A program made the position numbers and the translations under genes. Below the pieces are notes generated by a model. That model saw only the letters and a list, made by a program, of their open reading frames with translations. It was not told the origin of the DNA and did not search any database. A stretch of DNA of 49,673 nt from CAWFKS01 sp963816435 (GTDB lineage Bacteria; Pseudomonadota; Alphaproteobacteria; Rhizobiales; Rhizobiaceae): NCBI GenBank assembly GCA_963816435.1, contig CAWFKS010000004.1:1-49673 (forward strand), given 5' to 3'. Of this stretch, positions 11,150-20,365 are shown one piece after another (the stretch's first letter is position 1; each line of letters opens with the position of its first letter).

Positions 11150-13752
11150 ATGCGCGCGCACGAGCAAACGGCCCGGCAACGGGCTTCCGCCGCCGCCGCG
11201 GCGCTGGCAGCCGCCCTCGCCTTCCTCTTCCTTCTCGCGCCCTGCCTTTCCGCCGACGCCGCGCAATCCGGCAAGCAGCTGCGCGGCGTGGCGCTGGTCG
11301 TCGGCAACGCCGACTACGACAGCCTGCCCGACCTCGCCAACCCGTCGCGCGACGCCCGCGCCGTGGAAGCCATGCTCAACCGGCTGGGCTTCGAGACCGA
11401 TCTCGCCGAAAACCGCGACGCCCGTCATCTCGAACGTGACCTCGAAGGCTTCGTCGACGACGCCGAGGGCGCCGACGTGGCGCTGCTCTACTATTCCGGC
11501 CACGGCATCGAGGCGGGCGGCGAGAACTACCTGCTGCCGGTCGACGCCGATACGGCGAGCCTGAACGCCGCCGACGCGCGGCTGGTGGCGCTGTCGCCGC
11601 TGATCGCGCGGCTGCACGAGAAGGCGGCGGTGGTGATCGTGCTGCTCGACGCCTGCCGCACCAGCCCGTTTCCGCCGGGCACGCTGCTGCGCGACCGGCG
11701 AAGGCGGCCAGCCCGTGCCCGTCGGCGCAACCGGGCTCGGCGTGCCGCGCGGCGCCGTGCCGCTCACGGCGGGGAAGTCCCAGGGCGACGGCGTCGGCAC
11801 CGTCATCGGCTTTGCCGCCGCCCCCGGCCAGCCGGCGCTCGACGGGCCGGCCGGCGGCGACAGCCCCTACGCCTCGGCGATCCTCAAGCATTTCGGCGCC
11901 GGCCAGTATTCGTTCGGCGACGTCATGGTGATGGTGTCGGAGGAGGTCTATCTCGCCACGCGCGGCCGGCAGACGCCGTGGACCAACGCCAGCCTGCGCC
12001 GCCAGCTCGTCTTCGGCGGCGAGGCTTCCGACGAGCCGACCGGCGACGAGGCGCTGATCCGCGGCGAGCGGCGGCAGTTGCTGCTGACGATCGCCGCCAC
12101 GCCGGCGCCGCTGCGGCGCATGGTCGAGGAGACCGCTTCGAACGACGGCGTGCCGCTCGACGCGCTCTACGCCATGCTGAAGACGCTGGAGGTGGACACC
12201 TCCGACGGCGGACAGCTCGCCGACCAGCTCGCGCAGGGCGCCCAAAAGCTCCGGCAGATCCTTGCCGCGCGCGACGTCGAGGTCAGGCAGGATCCCGAGC
12301 TGATCCGGCTGGCAGCCCTGGCCGACCACGCCGAGGCCGAGGGCGCGCTTGTCCGCCGCACTCCAGTTCCGCGCCCGCGCCAGCCGCCGCGCCGAAGAGA
12401 TCGGCGGCGCCATCGACGAGGCGGAACGCAACATCCGCGCGCGCCGGCTGGAGCTGGCGGCGACCTTCGCCGCCCACGCCGACACCGCCTCGCTGAACTT
12501 CGATTTCGCCGTCGCCGCGCAGCGCTACCACGACGCCTTCGTGCAGGCCGAGAAGTGGAATTCGGACCTCGCCCTGCGCTACCGGCAGGCGGAGGCCGAC
12601 GCGCTCGCCGATCTCGGCATCCACCACGGCGAACTCGACGCGCTGAGGCGCTCGGTCGAAACCTACCGGGCGGTGCTGCGCATGCCGGCCGTCGCCTCGT
12701 CGCGCGCCAACACCGCCAACGTCACCGGCAACATGGCGATCGCGCTCACCCTGCTCGGCGAGCGCGAGCACGGCTCCGCCACCCTGCACGAGGCGGCGGA
12801 CGCGTTTCTGAGCGTCGCCGACGTCTACGACCGCAATTCCGACCCGCAGGGCTGGGCGACCTACTGGCTCGACCTCGGCGGCCTTTACCAGAAACTGGCC
12901 GAACGCGACCGCACGGCCGAGATGCACGACCGCGCCCTGCAGGCCTTCGACAGGGCCGAGCAGGTCTTCACCCGCGCGGCAGCGCCGCAAAGCTGGGCCG
13001 GCATCCAGATGAACAAGGGCAACCTCGCCGCCATGTACGGCGAGCAGCGCAACGATCCGCGAGACTTCCAGCAGGCGGTGGCCCTGTTCCGCAAGGCGCT
13101 CACCGTGTGGACACCCGATTCCGACCCGACCGACTGGGCGGCGTTGCAGCACAATCTCGGCGGTGCGCTGCGCAGCCTTGGCATGTTCGAGAACGGCACG
13201 GGCTCGCTGCGGGCGTCGGTCGAGGCGCTGCAGGCCGCACTCACGGTGCGCACGCGCGAGCGCATGCCGTTCGGCTGGTCGGAGACCGAGAACGCGCTCG
13301 GCAACGCGCTGATGGCGCTCGGCTCGCGCAGCGGAGACGCGAGCCTGCTCGCCGGCTCCGTCGATGCCTACAGGGCCGCGCTGCAGGTGCAGACCGCCGC
13401 GACGAGCCCGATGGGCTTTGCCATGATCAACTACAATCTCGGCCAGGCGCTCGACGCGCAGGCCGCGCTCGACGGCAAGGATGCGCGGCTTTCCGAGGCG
13501 CTGGAGGCATTCCGCGTCGCGCGCGACGGGCTCGATCGCGCCTCGACGCCCAAGAGTTGGGCCGACGCCACCTCCGCCTATGGCGACGTGCTGATGCGCA
13601 TCGCCTCTGTCGCGCATGACGGGCCGCGGCTGATGGAGGCGCGGCAGGCGCTGGCGGATTCGCTCGACGCCTACCATGCGCTCGGCATCACCGGCTACGA
13701 CGGCTGGTTCGACGATCGCCTGAAGCTCATCGACAAGGCCTTCGGCCGCTAG
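11150..13752 (+). CDS. Secreted caspase-like (peptidase C14) protein with TPR-like repeats, copy 2
   Basis: Paralog of the gene at 3462-6297. A signal peptide (about residues 1-37) precedes a caspase p20-like domain with His118 in YYSGHGIEAGG and Cys169 in LLDACRTSPF; a linker (DEALIRGERRQLLL) and helical TPR-like repeats follow (WAALQHNLGG, WAGIQMNKGN, WSETENALGN). The frame breaks near 11695 (CC for C, rejoining RDGEGGQPVPVGATG) and near 12349 (TT for T, rejoining EGALSAALQFRARA). Both are single extra bases; correction gives about 866 residues. The repeat part is shorter and more diverged than in copy 1 while the catalytic motifs are almost identical. Likely periplasmic or surface-exposed; substrate unknown. 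No gasdermin-like partner is visible. Confidence 0.85.
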
Positions 13753-13773
13753 CGCATTCCGGAAAAGGGAAAG

Positions 13774-13806
13774 CTGAACGGCACATTCAGGCGCGGTTCA
13801 GCGCCT
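13774..13806. promoter_or_regulatory. Inverted-repeat motif upstream of a small secreted protein gene
   Basis: CTGAAC (13774-13779) and GTTCAG (13796-13801) face each other across TTCAGGCGCG, overlapping AGGCGC/GCGCCT (13789-13794/13801-13806). It lies 22 bases after the caspase-like gene and about 75 before the next start, so it could be a terminator-like hairpin or a regulator site. No T-run. Confidence 0.35.
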
Positions 13807-13879
13807 GGCGCAGCCAACCTCTTGCCCATGCCGCGGCCGCATCCGCGCTTCGCCAGCGCGGCGCAGAGGAGCACCGACC

Positions 13880-14326
13880 ATGCCGAAGATCGTCAGAACC
13901 GCCGTCCTGTCCGCCGCGCTCGCCGCCACCGCGCTGACCGCCTTGCCCGCCGACGCGGGCGACCGTTTCCGCCACGACCGCGACTACCCGTCGGCGGAGT
14001 GGCGCGGCAACGACGCCGAGGCGATGGCCGCGAGCGTATTCGGCGCCGCCGTTGCCGCCATCATCGCCGGCTCGGCCGCCAGCGCGCAGGAGGCCGCGCC
14101 CGCCGGCCTCAACCCCTACCGTCACCCGCGCCCGCGTCCCGATCGCGACTATTTCCCCACCAAGTCGGGCCGCTTCGGCCACGGCTCGCACTTCCGGCTG
14201 ACACCCCGGGACTGGGCTTCGCGGCAGAGCGAATGGTGGTGCGATCACGCCGACAGGTGCTTCGATCCGGAGACCGGCGCCCATCTCGACATGCACGCAC
14301 GCTGGCGCGCCGGCATTCCGCAATAG
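13880..14326 (+). CDS. Small secreted protein, BA14K-like C-terminus
   Basis: A 148-residue exported protein: signal peptide with cleavage after ALPADAG, an Ala/Gly-rich hydrophobic stretch (about 50-70, possible membrane helix or glycine-zipper-like segment), a Pro/Arg/His-rich middle and an ending with two cysteines in WCDHADRCFDPETGAHLDMH. That ending resembles the C-R-x-x-x-Y/F-D-P-x-T-G-x-Y motif of BA14K-type proteins of Brucella and relatives, but the match is loose. The start is supported by GAGGAGCACC just upstream. Role unknown; BA14K proteins are described as lectin-like immunoreactive surface proteins. Confidence 0.7.
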   Translation: MPKIVRTAVLSAALAATALTALPADAGDRFRHDRDYPSAEWRGNDAEAMAASVFGAAVAAIIAGSAASAQEAAPAGLNPYRHPRPRPDRDYFPTKSGRFGHGSHFRLTPRDWASRQSEWWCDHADRCFDPETGAHLDMHARWRAGIPQ

Positions 14327-14411
14327 ACGACGCGCACGACCGACATCGAACGGCGTCGTCGCTGCCCGGTCGAAATCGAAGGCGGTCCCGCTTCGGCGGG
14401 GCCGCTGCCTG

Positions 14412-15059
14412 TTACGTCAGGAAGGGATTGGTGCGGCGCTCGTCGCCGAGGCGGCCGCCGGGGCCGTGGCCGCAGATGAAGCCGATGTCGTCGCCGAGCG
14501 GCAGCAGCTTCTCCTTGATCGAGGAGATCAGCGCCGCGTGGTCGCCGCCAGGCAGGTCGGTGCGTCCGATCGAGCCGGAAAACAGCACGTCGCCGACATG
14601 GGCGAACTTCGCCGCGCGGTCGTAGAACACGACGTGGCCCGGCGCATGGCCGGGGCAGTGCAGCACCTCGAACCGGTGGTCGCCGAACGACACCGTCTCG
14701 CCTTCGGTGAGGAAGCGGTCCGGCGTGCAGTTGCGCACCCCGCCGGGCAGGCCGAACATGCGCGCCTGCTCCTCCAGGTTCGCCAGCATCGCCTTGTCGC
14801 CTTCGTGCGGCCCGACGATGTCGACGCCCAGCGCCTCCTTCAGCTCCATGGCGCCGCCGGCATGGTCGATATGGCCGTGGGTGAGCCAGATCTGGCCGAT
14901 CTTGAGGCCGTTGTCGCGGATGACGTCGAGGATGGCCGGCACGTCGCCGCCGGGATCGACCACCACGCCTTCCTTGGTGTCGTCGTCGAACAGGATCGTG
15001 CAGTTCTGCTGGAACGGCGTGACGGGAATGATGCCGGCCCTGAGTTCACCCATCTGCAT
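14412..15059 (-). CDS. MBL-fold metallo-hydrolase (glyoxalase II-like)
   Basis: A 215-residue metallo-beta-lactamase-fold hydrolase of the short glyoxalase-II/YcbL-type group, expected to bind two metals and hydrolyse thioesters such as S-lactoylglutathione. All ligands are present: HGHIDH (His61, His63, Asp65, His66), His138 in HCPGHAPGH, Asp157 in VGDVLF and His198 in CGHGPG. The start at 15059 has AAGGA just upstream; Met two codons in is an alternative. It lies downstream of ilvE on the same strand, separated by 126 bases that contain a CCTCCCC/GGGGAGG hairpin (15123-15142), so the two may be separate units. True substrate uncertain. Confidence 0.88.
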   Translation of the reverse strand: MQMGELRAGIIPVTPFQQNCTILFDDDTKEGVVVDPGGDVPAILDVIRDNGLKIGQIWLTHGHIDHAGGAMELKEALGVDIVGPHEGDKAMLANLEEQARMFGLPGGVRNCTPDRFLTEGETVSFGDHRFEVLHCPGHAPGHVVFYDRAAKFAHVGDVLFSGSIGRTDLPGGDHAALISSIKEKLLPLGDDIGFICGHGPGGRLGDERRTNPFLT

Positions 15060-15122
15060 GCCTTCCTTCTGTCCGCGTTCGCCGACAGGCCGGTAGCATG
15101 CACGCGAAGCAATGCGCAAATC

Positions 15123-15142
15123 CCTCCCCCCTTTCGGGGAGG
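15123..15142. repeat. CCTCCCC/GGGGAGG hairpin between ilvE and the MBL hydrolase gene
   Basis: CCTCCCC (15123-15129) and GGGGAGG (15136-15142) flank a 6-base spacer. It resembles one arm pair of the palindromic repeats in uvrB and at 42.5 kb and could act as a transcription attenuator after ilvE. Confidence 0.5.
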
Positions 15143-15185
15143 AGGGAAATGCCTGCTGCCCTGGGAGGCGTTGTCCGGTCGGCCG

Positions 15186-16079
15186 CTATTCCGCGGCTTG
15201 CGCGCGGCGCGGCGTCACCGCGTCGGTGTAGTCGTTCATCAGGGTGCGCGCGATCTCGCCGACCTCGAACCGGTAGGGTCCGATCTCGGAGACCGGCGTC
15301 ACCTCGGCGGCCGTGCCGGTGAGGAAGCACTGCTCGAAGCCTTCCATCTCCTCCGGCATGATCGCCCGCTCCACCACCTCGATGCCGCGCGCCTTGGCGA
15401 GCGAGATCGCCGTGCGCCGGGTGATGCCGTCGAGGAAGCAGTCCGGCGTCGGGGTGTGCAGCTTGCCGTCCTTGACGAAGAAGATGTTGGCGCCGGTCGC
15501 CTCGGCGACCTGGCCGCGCCAGTCGAGCATCAGCGCGTCGGCGTAGCCCTTGGCTTCGGCGGCATGCTTGGACATCGTGCAGATCATGTAGAGGCCGGCC
15601 GCCTTCGATTTCGACGGCGCGGTGCGCGGGTCCGGCCGGCGCCATTCGGCCAGATCGAGGCGGATGCCCTTCAACCGCTGCTCGGGGTCGAAATAGCTCG
15701 GCCACTGCCAGATGGCGATCGCCAGGTTGATGCGGTTGTTCTGCGCCGAGACGCCCATCTGCTCGCTGCCGCGCCAGGCGATCGGTCGCACATAGGCGTC
15801 CTGGAAACCCTGCTTGGCCAGAAGCTCGCGGCAGGCGTTGTCGATTTCCTCGACGCTGTAGGGGATCTTGAAGCCCAGCAGCCTTGCGGATTCATGCAGC
15901 CGCTCGGTGTGCTCCGTCAGCTTGAAGATCTCGCCGCCATAGGCCCTCTCGCCCTCGAACACCGCGCTGGCGTAGTGGAGCCCGTGCGTGAGCACGTGGA
16001 CCTTGGCGTCCTTCCAGGGGACGAACGCGCCGTTCATCCATATGTGGCCGTCAAGCTGATCGAAAGGAACGGATGCCAT
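15186..16079 (-). CDS. ilvE: Branched-chain amino acid aminotransferase
   Basis: A fold-type IV PLP enzyme that catalyses the last step of leucine, isoleucine and valine synthesis, transferring the amino group from glutamate to branched 2-oxo acids. The PLP lysine is Lys159 in SKSKAAGLYMICT, the same position as in E. coli IlvE; the EATGANIFFVKDG and FLTGTAAEVTPV segments are characteristic. Length 297 matches the family. The start follows GGGAGG at good spacing. It is divergent from the MarR-type regulator gene, with a 241-base gap holding an inverted repeat near the regulator start; shared control is possible but unproven. Confidence 0.95.
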   Translation of the reverse strand: MASVPFDQLDGHIWMNGAFVPWKDAKVHVLTHGLHYASAVFEGERAYGGEIFKLTEHTERLHESARLLGFKIPYSVEEIDNACRELLAKQGFQDAYVRPIAWRGSEQMGVSAQNNRINLAIAIWQWPSYFDPEQRLKGIRLDLAEWRRPDPRTAPSKSKAAGLYMICTMSKHAAEAKGYADALMLDWRGQVAEATGANIFFVKDGKLHTPTPDCFLDGITRRTAISLAKARGIEVVERAIMPEEMEGFEQCFLTGTAAEVTPVSEIGPYRFEVGEIARTLMNDYTDAVTPRRAQAAE

Positions 16080-16282
16080 CTTGTCGCCTCCCGCGGGACG
16101 CGGCCCGCATGGTTTTTTGTGGGTTGCCGGCGTATCGCGGACGGGTGGTCAGCGGCGCCGTTCTCGTCAGCCTAGGCGAAACGGAAGGCGGAATGAAGGA
16201 AGTTCCACGATGAAAGCTTCACCCATGCCTTTTCGTTCGCTATTCGCCGAAAAGCTTGTCAAAAATTACCAGCCTGCCAAAT

Positions 16283-16305
16283 TTATGTCAACAAGGCTGA
16301 CATAA
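16283..16305. promoter_or_regulatory. Candidate MarR/PetP operator
   Basis: TTATGTCA (16283-16290) and TGACATAA (16298-16305) are perfect 8-bp inverted arms around ACAAGGC, ending 15 bases before the start codon of the MarR-family gene. Size and placement fit an autoregulatory MarR-type operator. Confidence 0.6.
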
Positions 16306-16320
16306 TTTTCCGGAGACGAC

Positions 16321-16851
16321 ATGGATGAAGACGTGGCCGGCGACGGCACACCCATCAAGACGCCGCTGACTGACGGGGAGGGAATCGACTTCACCGTCAT
16401 CGAACTCCTGTTCTTCGCCTATCGTGATTTCACGTCGGACCCGGATGCGATCCTTTCGCGCTACGGCTTCGGCCGCGCCCATCATCGCGTTCTCCACTTC
16501 GTCAACCGCATGCCCGGCCTGACCGTCGCCGAGCTGCTCGACGTGCTGAAGATCACCAAGCAGAGCCTTGCCCGCGTGCTCAAGCAGCTCATCGACACCG
16601 GCCACATCGTCCAGGTGCAGGGACCGGTCGACCGCCGCCAGCGCGAACTCTACCCGACCGCCAAGGGGCGCGAGCTGGCGCTGGCGCTGGCCGCGCCACA
16701 GTCCCGCCGCATCGGCGAGGCATTGCGTGGCGCGGGCGAGCATGACAGGGCGGCGGTGGAGAGCTTCCTCAAGGCCATGGTCAATCCGGAGCTCAGGGTG
16801 CAAATTGAGAAGCTTCCCGGCCGCGGCACCGCCGCGGCGGATGGAGACTGA
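16321..16851 (+). CDS. petP: MarR-family transcriptional regulator (PetP-like)
   Basis: A 176-residue winged-helix regulator. The helix-turn-helix lies in LTVAELLDVLKITKQSLARV (about residues 68-88), followed by the wing with the MarR signature DRRQRELYPTAKGRE. The start has GGAGA upstream. The next gene, an OmpR-type response regulator, begins 2 bases after the stop, so they are co-transcribed. A MarR-type protein directly followed by an OmpR-type regulator matches PetP-PetR of Rhodobacter capsulatus, linked there to cytochrome c/bc1 expression; here there are no pet genes nearby, so the symbol is by similarity and arrangement only. A perfect inverted repeat in its promoter suggests autoregulation. 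Confidence 0.85.
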   Translation: MDEDVAGDGTPIKTPLTDGEGIDFTVIELLFFAYRDFTSDPDAILSRYGFGRAHHRVLHFVNRMPGLTVAELLDVLKITKQSLARVLKQLIDTGHIVQVQGPVDRRQRELYPTAKGRELALALAAPQSRRIGEALRGAGEHDRAAVESFLKAMVNPELRVQIEKLPGRGTAAADGD

Positions 16852-16853
16852 AG

Positions 16854-17558
16854 ATGGCAGCCAGCAAGAAGACGCCCGACGACGACGCCCCTCACCTCCT
16901 GATCGTCGACGACGACACCCGCATCCGCACGCTTCTGGAGCAGTTCCTCGGCGAGAACGGCTTCCGCGTCACCGTCGCCGGCACCGCCGCGGAGGCGCGG
17001 CGCAGGCTCGCCGGCCTCGACTTCGACCTGATCGTGCTGGACGTGATGATGCCCGGCGAGAGCGGCGTCGAGCTGACCAAGTCGCTGCGCGCCGAAAAGG
17101 ACGTGCCGATCCTCATGCTGACGGCATTGTCGGAGACCGAAAGCCGCGTCACCGGGCTGGAGGCCGGCGCCGACGACTACCTGCCCAAGCCGTTCGACCC
17201 GCGCGAGCTGGTTCTCAGGGTCAACAACATCCTGCGCCGCGGCGGCCCGTCGACGCAGCCGAAGCTGGAGCAGGTCGTGTTCGGGCCGTACTGCTTCCAG
17301 ATTGCCCGGCGCGAGCTGAAGCGCGGCGCCGAGACGCTGAAGCTCACCGATCGCGAGCAGGAGATCCTTTCGATCTTCGCCGAGCGCGCCGGCGAGACCA
17401 TCCCGCGCCACGAGCTCGTCGGCTCGGAGTCGGAGGTCGGCGAGCGCACGATCGACGTCCAGATCAACCGGCTGCGCCGCAAGATCGAGCGCGATCCGTC
17501 CAATCCCGTATGGCTGCAGACCGTGCGCGGAGTTGGATACAGGCTGAGCGTGGAGTAG
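16854..17558 (+). CDS. petR: OmpR-family response regulator (PetR-like)
   Basis: A 234-residue two-component regulator: receiver domain (about 12-130) with acidic pocket VDDD, phospho-acceptor Asp63 in VLDVMMPGESG and conserved Lys in YLPKPFDP; then a C-terminal winged helix ending TVRGVGYRLSVE, the OmpR/PhoB DNA-binding fold. The ribosome-binding site GGAGA lies inside the end of the upstream MarR gene, showing tight coupling. The partner kinase gene starts 45 bases downstream. Placement after a MarR gene and beside ilvE supports a PetR assignment, but its targets cannot be inferred here. Confidence 0.88.
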   Translation: MAASKKTPDDDAPHLLIVDDDTRIRTLLEQFLGENGFRVTVAGTAAEARRRLAGLDFDLIVLDVMMPGESGVELTKSLRAEKDVPILMLTALSETESRVTGLEAGADDYLPKPFDPRELVLRVNNILRRGGPSTQPKLEQVVFGPYCFQIARRELKRGAETLKLTDREQEILSIFAERAGETIPRHELVGSESEVGERTIDVQINRLRRKIERDPSNPVWLQTVRGVGYRLSVE

Positions 17559-17602
17559 GCTTGCCGCGGCGGCGCAGCCCGTTACGCCGCGCGGAAGGAT
17601 AG

Positions 17603-19018
17603 ATGGCCAGTTCCGATCTGACGTTCACGCGACGACGCGGCCGCATCACCCGCATGGCGCGCCTGACGGCCCCGTTCCGGCGGTCGTGGCGGAATTTCTG
17701 GCGCTCCGTCGGGCGCTGGATGCCGAAGCGGCTCTACGCGCGCTCGCTGATCATCGTGATCGCGCCGATGATCCTCTTGCAGTCGGTCGTCGCCTTCGTC
17801 TTCATGGAACGCCACTGGCAGACGGTGACGATGCGGCTTTCGGCGGCCGTGACGCGCGACATCGCCGCGATCATCGACATGATCGAGACCTATCCGTCCG
17901 ACGACCACTACGCCAACGTCATCCGCATCGCCCAGGAGCGGCTCGGGCTGAAGATCGACCTGCTGCCGCCCGACCCGCTGCCGGCGCCCGGACCAAAACC
18001 GTTCCTGTCGATCCTCGACCAGGCGCTGGGTGCGGAGATCAGCCGGCAGATCGACCGGCCGTTCTGGCTCGACACGGTCGGCAATTCCAACATCATCGAG
18101 ATCAGGATCCAGCTCGACAACGCGGTGCTGCGCGTCTTCGCGCGCCGCAGCCAGGCCTACGCCTCCAACACCCACATCTTCCTGCTGTGGATGGTCGGCA
18201 CGTCGCTGGTGCTGCTGGCGATCGCGATTGCCTTCCTGCGCAACCAGATCAAGCCGATCCTGATGCTGGCGGAGGCCGCCGAGAGTTTCGGCAAGGGGCA
18301 GCCGACGCCGGAGGCCTTCCAGCCGCGCGGCGCCGAGGAGGTTCGCCGGGCCGGTGCCGCCTTCCTGCAGATGCGCGAGCGCATCGAGCGCCAGATCGAA
18401 CAGCGCACCGCCATGCTGACCGGCGTCAGCCACGACCTCAGAACGATCCTGACGCGCTTCCGCCTGCAACTCGCCGTGGCGGGAACGGCGACCGACAAGG
18501 CAGCGCTCGACCAGGACATTTCCGACATGCAGTCGATGCTGGAAGGCTATCTGGACTTCGCCCGCGGCGAGGCACAGGAGGAATCCGGCGTCTTCGATCT
18601 CGACGCCTATTTCGACAAGGCCAGGGACGACGCACGCCTGAGCGAGCGCGAACTGTCGGTGTCGCTGGTCGGCTCGCCGCTCGTCCACGTGCGCCCCAAC
18701 GCCTTCGGCAGGCTGCTCGCCAACATCGTCGGCAACGCGCTGCGCTATTCGAGCAAGAAGGTCGTGGTCACTGCCGAGCACGGCAACGGCCAGCTGGTCG
18801 TCACGGTCGAGGACGACGGCCCCGGCATCCCCGAGGAAAAGCGCGAGGAGGTCTTCAAGCCCTTCGTGCGGCTCGACGAGGCGCGCAACCAGGATGCGTC
18901 CGGCACCGGGCTCGGCCTGTCGATCGCCCGCGACATCGCGCGCAGCCACGGCGGCGACGTCAGCTTCGAGGACAGCGAGATGGGCGGCCTGAAGGCGGTG
19001 GTGCGCGTTCCGGCCTGA
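17603..19018 (+). CDS. EnvZ-type sensor histidine kinase
   Basis: A 471-residue inner-membrane kinase that presumably phosphorylates the PetR-like regulator encoded just upstream. TM1 about residues 49-67, a periplasmic sensor of about 120 residues, TM2 about 193-212, HAMP, a phospho-acceptor helix with His277 in GVSHDLRTILTRFRLQL, then the ATPase lobe with N box (NIVGNALRYSS), G1 (EDDGPGIP), F (FKPFVR) and G2 (GTGLGLSI). The order and the short DHp segment are like EnvZ. The start has AAGGA in front. All catalytic motifs are intact; the stimulus is unknown. Confidence 0.93.
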   Translation: MASSDLTFTRRRGRITRMARLTAPFRRSWRNFWRSVGRWMPKRLYARSLIIVIAPMILLQSVVAFVFMERHWQTVTMRLSAAVTRDIAAIIDMIETYPSDDHYANVIRIAQERLGLKIDLLPPDPLPAPGPKPFLSILDQALGAEISRQIDRPFWLDTVGNSNIIEIRIQLDNAVLRVFARRSQAYASNTHIFLLWMVGTSLVLLAIAIAFLRNQIKPILMLAEAAESFGKGQPTPEAFQPRGAEEVRRAGAAFLQMRERIERQIEQRTAMLTGVSHDLRTILTRFRLQLAVAGTATDKAALDQDISDMQSMLEGYLDFARGEAQEESGVFDLDAYFDKARDDARLSERELSVSLVGSPLVHVRPNAFGRLLANIVGNALRYSSKKVVVTAEHGNGQLVVTVEDDGPGIPEEKREEVFKPFVRLDEARNQDASGTGLGLSIARDIARSHGGDVSFEDSEMGGLKAVVRVPA

Positions 19019-19027
19019 CGGCGGCGC

Positions 19028-20344
19028 CTAAGCCGCCCCGTCAACGAAGCGGTCGATCGCCTGGAACAGCGCCGGCCATGCGCGTTCGTGCGGCAGAATC
19101 ACGTGGTTGGCGCCCTCCAGCATGACGAACTCGGCGCCGGGAATGCCGGCCGCCAGTTCGCGGCCCTGGTCCAGCGGTTGGACGCCGTCATCGCGTGCGT
19201 GCAGGACCAGCGTCGGCACCGTGATGGTGCCGAGCAGATCGGTGACGTCGAATTCGTCGACCGCCTGCCTCAGCCGGACGGCGTTTTCCGGGCTGGTGGT
19301 GATCTTCTGCAGTTCGGCCAGCGACTCCACCTGCTCGCGATCGGCGTCGGGCAGGAACATCGACGCGAACGCCTTGATGAACGGGCTGCCCGGCCTCCCC
19401 CAGCCGTGGCGGATCAGCGTGAGCATCGCCTCGCCCTGGTCCCGCTCCGCGGCGGTGCTGCGCAACAGCCGGCCCTTGTGGTAGCCGCCATGCAGGACCA
19501 GTCGGCTGACGCGCTCCGGGTGACGGGCGGCATAGGCGATTGCGATCGGCGCGCCCTGCGAACTGCCCATCAGCACGAAGCGATCGAGACCTGCGGCATC
19601 GACCACCAATTCCAGGTCCTCCACGAACCGGTCGAGCGAGACGTCGCGCAGCGTCCAGTCCGAGAGCCCGTTGCCGCGCTGGTCGTAGCGCGTCACCTCG
19701 AAGCGCTGTCCGAGCGCATCCAGCATCGGCCGCCACACCGGGCTTTGCCAGTCGTGCTCCAGATGGGTCAGCCAATGGCCGGCCCGCACCAGCGGCCGCC
19801 CAGATCCGCTGACCGCATAGGCGATGCGGGTGCCGTCGCCCGAGGTGCAGAACCGCACCCTCTGGTTCCGCAGTGGCCCGGGCGATCCGGCCGCCGGCGA
19901 TGCCGCATCGTCGGAAACGACCTCCACCGGCGCCACGAAACGAAAGCCGCGGCGCGGCACGGTGCGAATGTAGGCCTGGCGCACGCCGTCGTCGCCGAGT
20001 GCGGCACGCGCCGCACTGATCCGGGCGCTGATCGCCGAATCCGAGACGATCCGCCCCGCCCAGACCTCCTCGATCAGTTCGTCGTGCGTGACGAGTTCGC
20101 CAGCCCGGCGCACCATGAGGTGGAGCAGGTCGAAGACCTGCGGCTCGACCGGCTGCGCCTGCCCCTCACGCGCCAGTTCAAGGCGCGCCGGCGAAAGTTC
20201 GAAGCTGCCGAACCGGTAGCGCAACGCTTCCCCCGCCCTCTTCAATCGCCTCAAGCGGCCCGGCAGGAAAATATCACGACAAGGCAAGGAAAGGCCAAGG
20301 GTCTCTTCAAGCGCGCCGCGGCGGGCCGGTCCAGGATCGGCCAT
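19028..20344 (-). CDS. Winged-helix DNA-binding domain fused to an alpha/beta hydrolase
   Basis: About 438 residues. The N-terminal part (from YRFGSFELSP to RTVPRRGFRFVAPVEV) is a trans_reg_C winged helix as in CadC or OmpR, without a receiver domain. The rest is an alpha/beta hydrolase with nucleophile elbow GSSQGAP, acid in HARDDGVQP and His in GANHVI, so the triad looks intact. This fusion suggests a one-component regulator that senses or hydrolyses a small ester-like ligand, but related fusions are often described only as hydrolases. The start is uncertain: ATG 20344 has no clear Shine-Dalgarno and the small gene on the other strand begins 22 bases away. Converges on the kinase gene, stops 9 bases apart. 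Confidence 0.8.
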   Translation of the reverse strand: MADPGPARRGALEETLGLSLPCRDIFLPGRLRRLKRAGEALRYRFGSFELSPARLELAREGQAQPVEPQVFDLLHLMVRRAGELVTHDELIEEVWAGRIVSDSAISARISAARAALGDDGVRQAYIRTVPRRGFRFVAPVEVVSDDAASPAAGSPGPLRNQRVRFCTSGDGTRIAYAVSGSGRPLVRAGHWLTHLEHDWQSPVWRPMLDALGQRFEVTRYDQRGNGLSDWTLRDVSLDRFVEDLELVVDAAGLDRFVLMGSSQGAPIAIAYAARHPERVSRLVLHGGYHKGRLLRSTAAERDQGEAMLTLIRHGWGRPGSPFIKAFASMFLPDADREQVESLAELQKITTSPENAVRLRQAVDEFDVTDLLGTITVPTLVLHARDDGVQPLDQGRELAAGIPGAEFVMLEGANHVILPHERAWPALFQAIDRFVDGAA

Positions 20345-20365
20345 CGCTGAAGAGGAGCTACCGAC

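Noticed and set aside
14466..16175. A 569-codon plus-strand open frame opposite the MBL hydrolase and ilvE
   Set aside because: It runs antisense across two well-recognised genes and the gap between them, which a real gene would not do.
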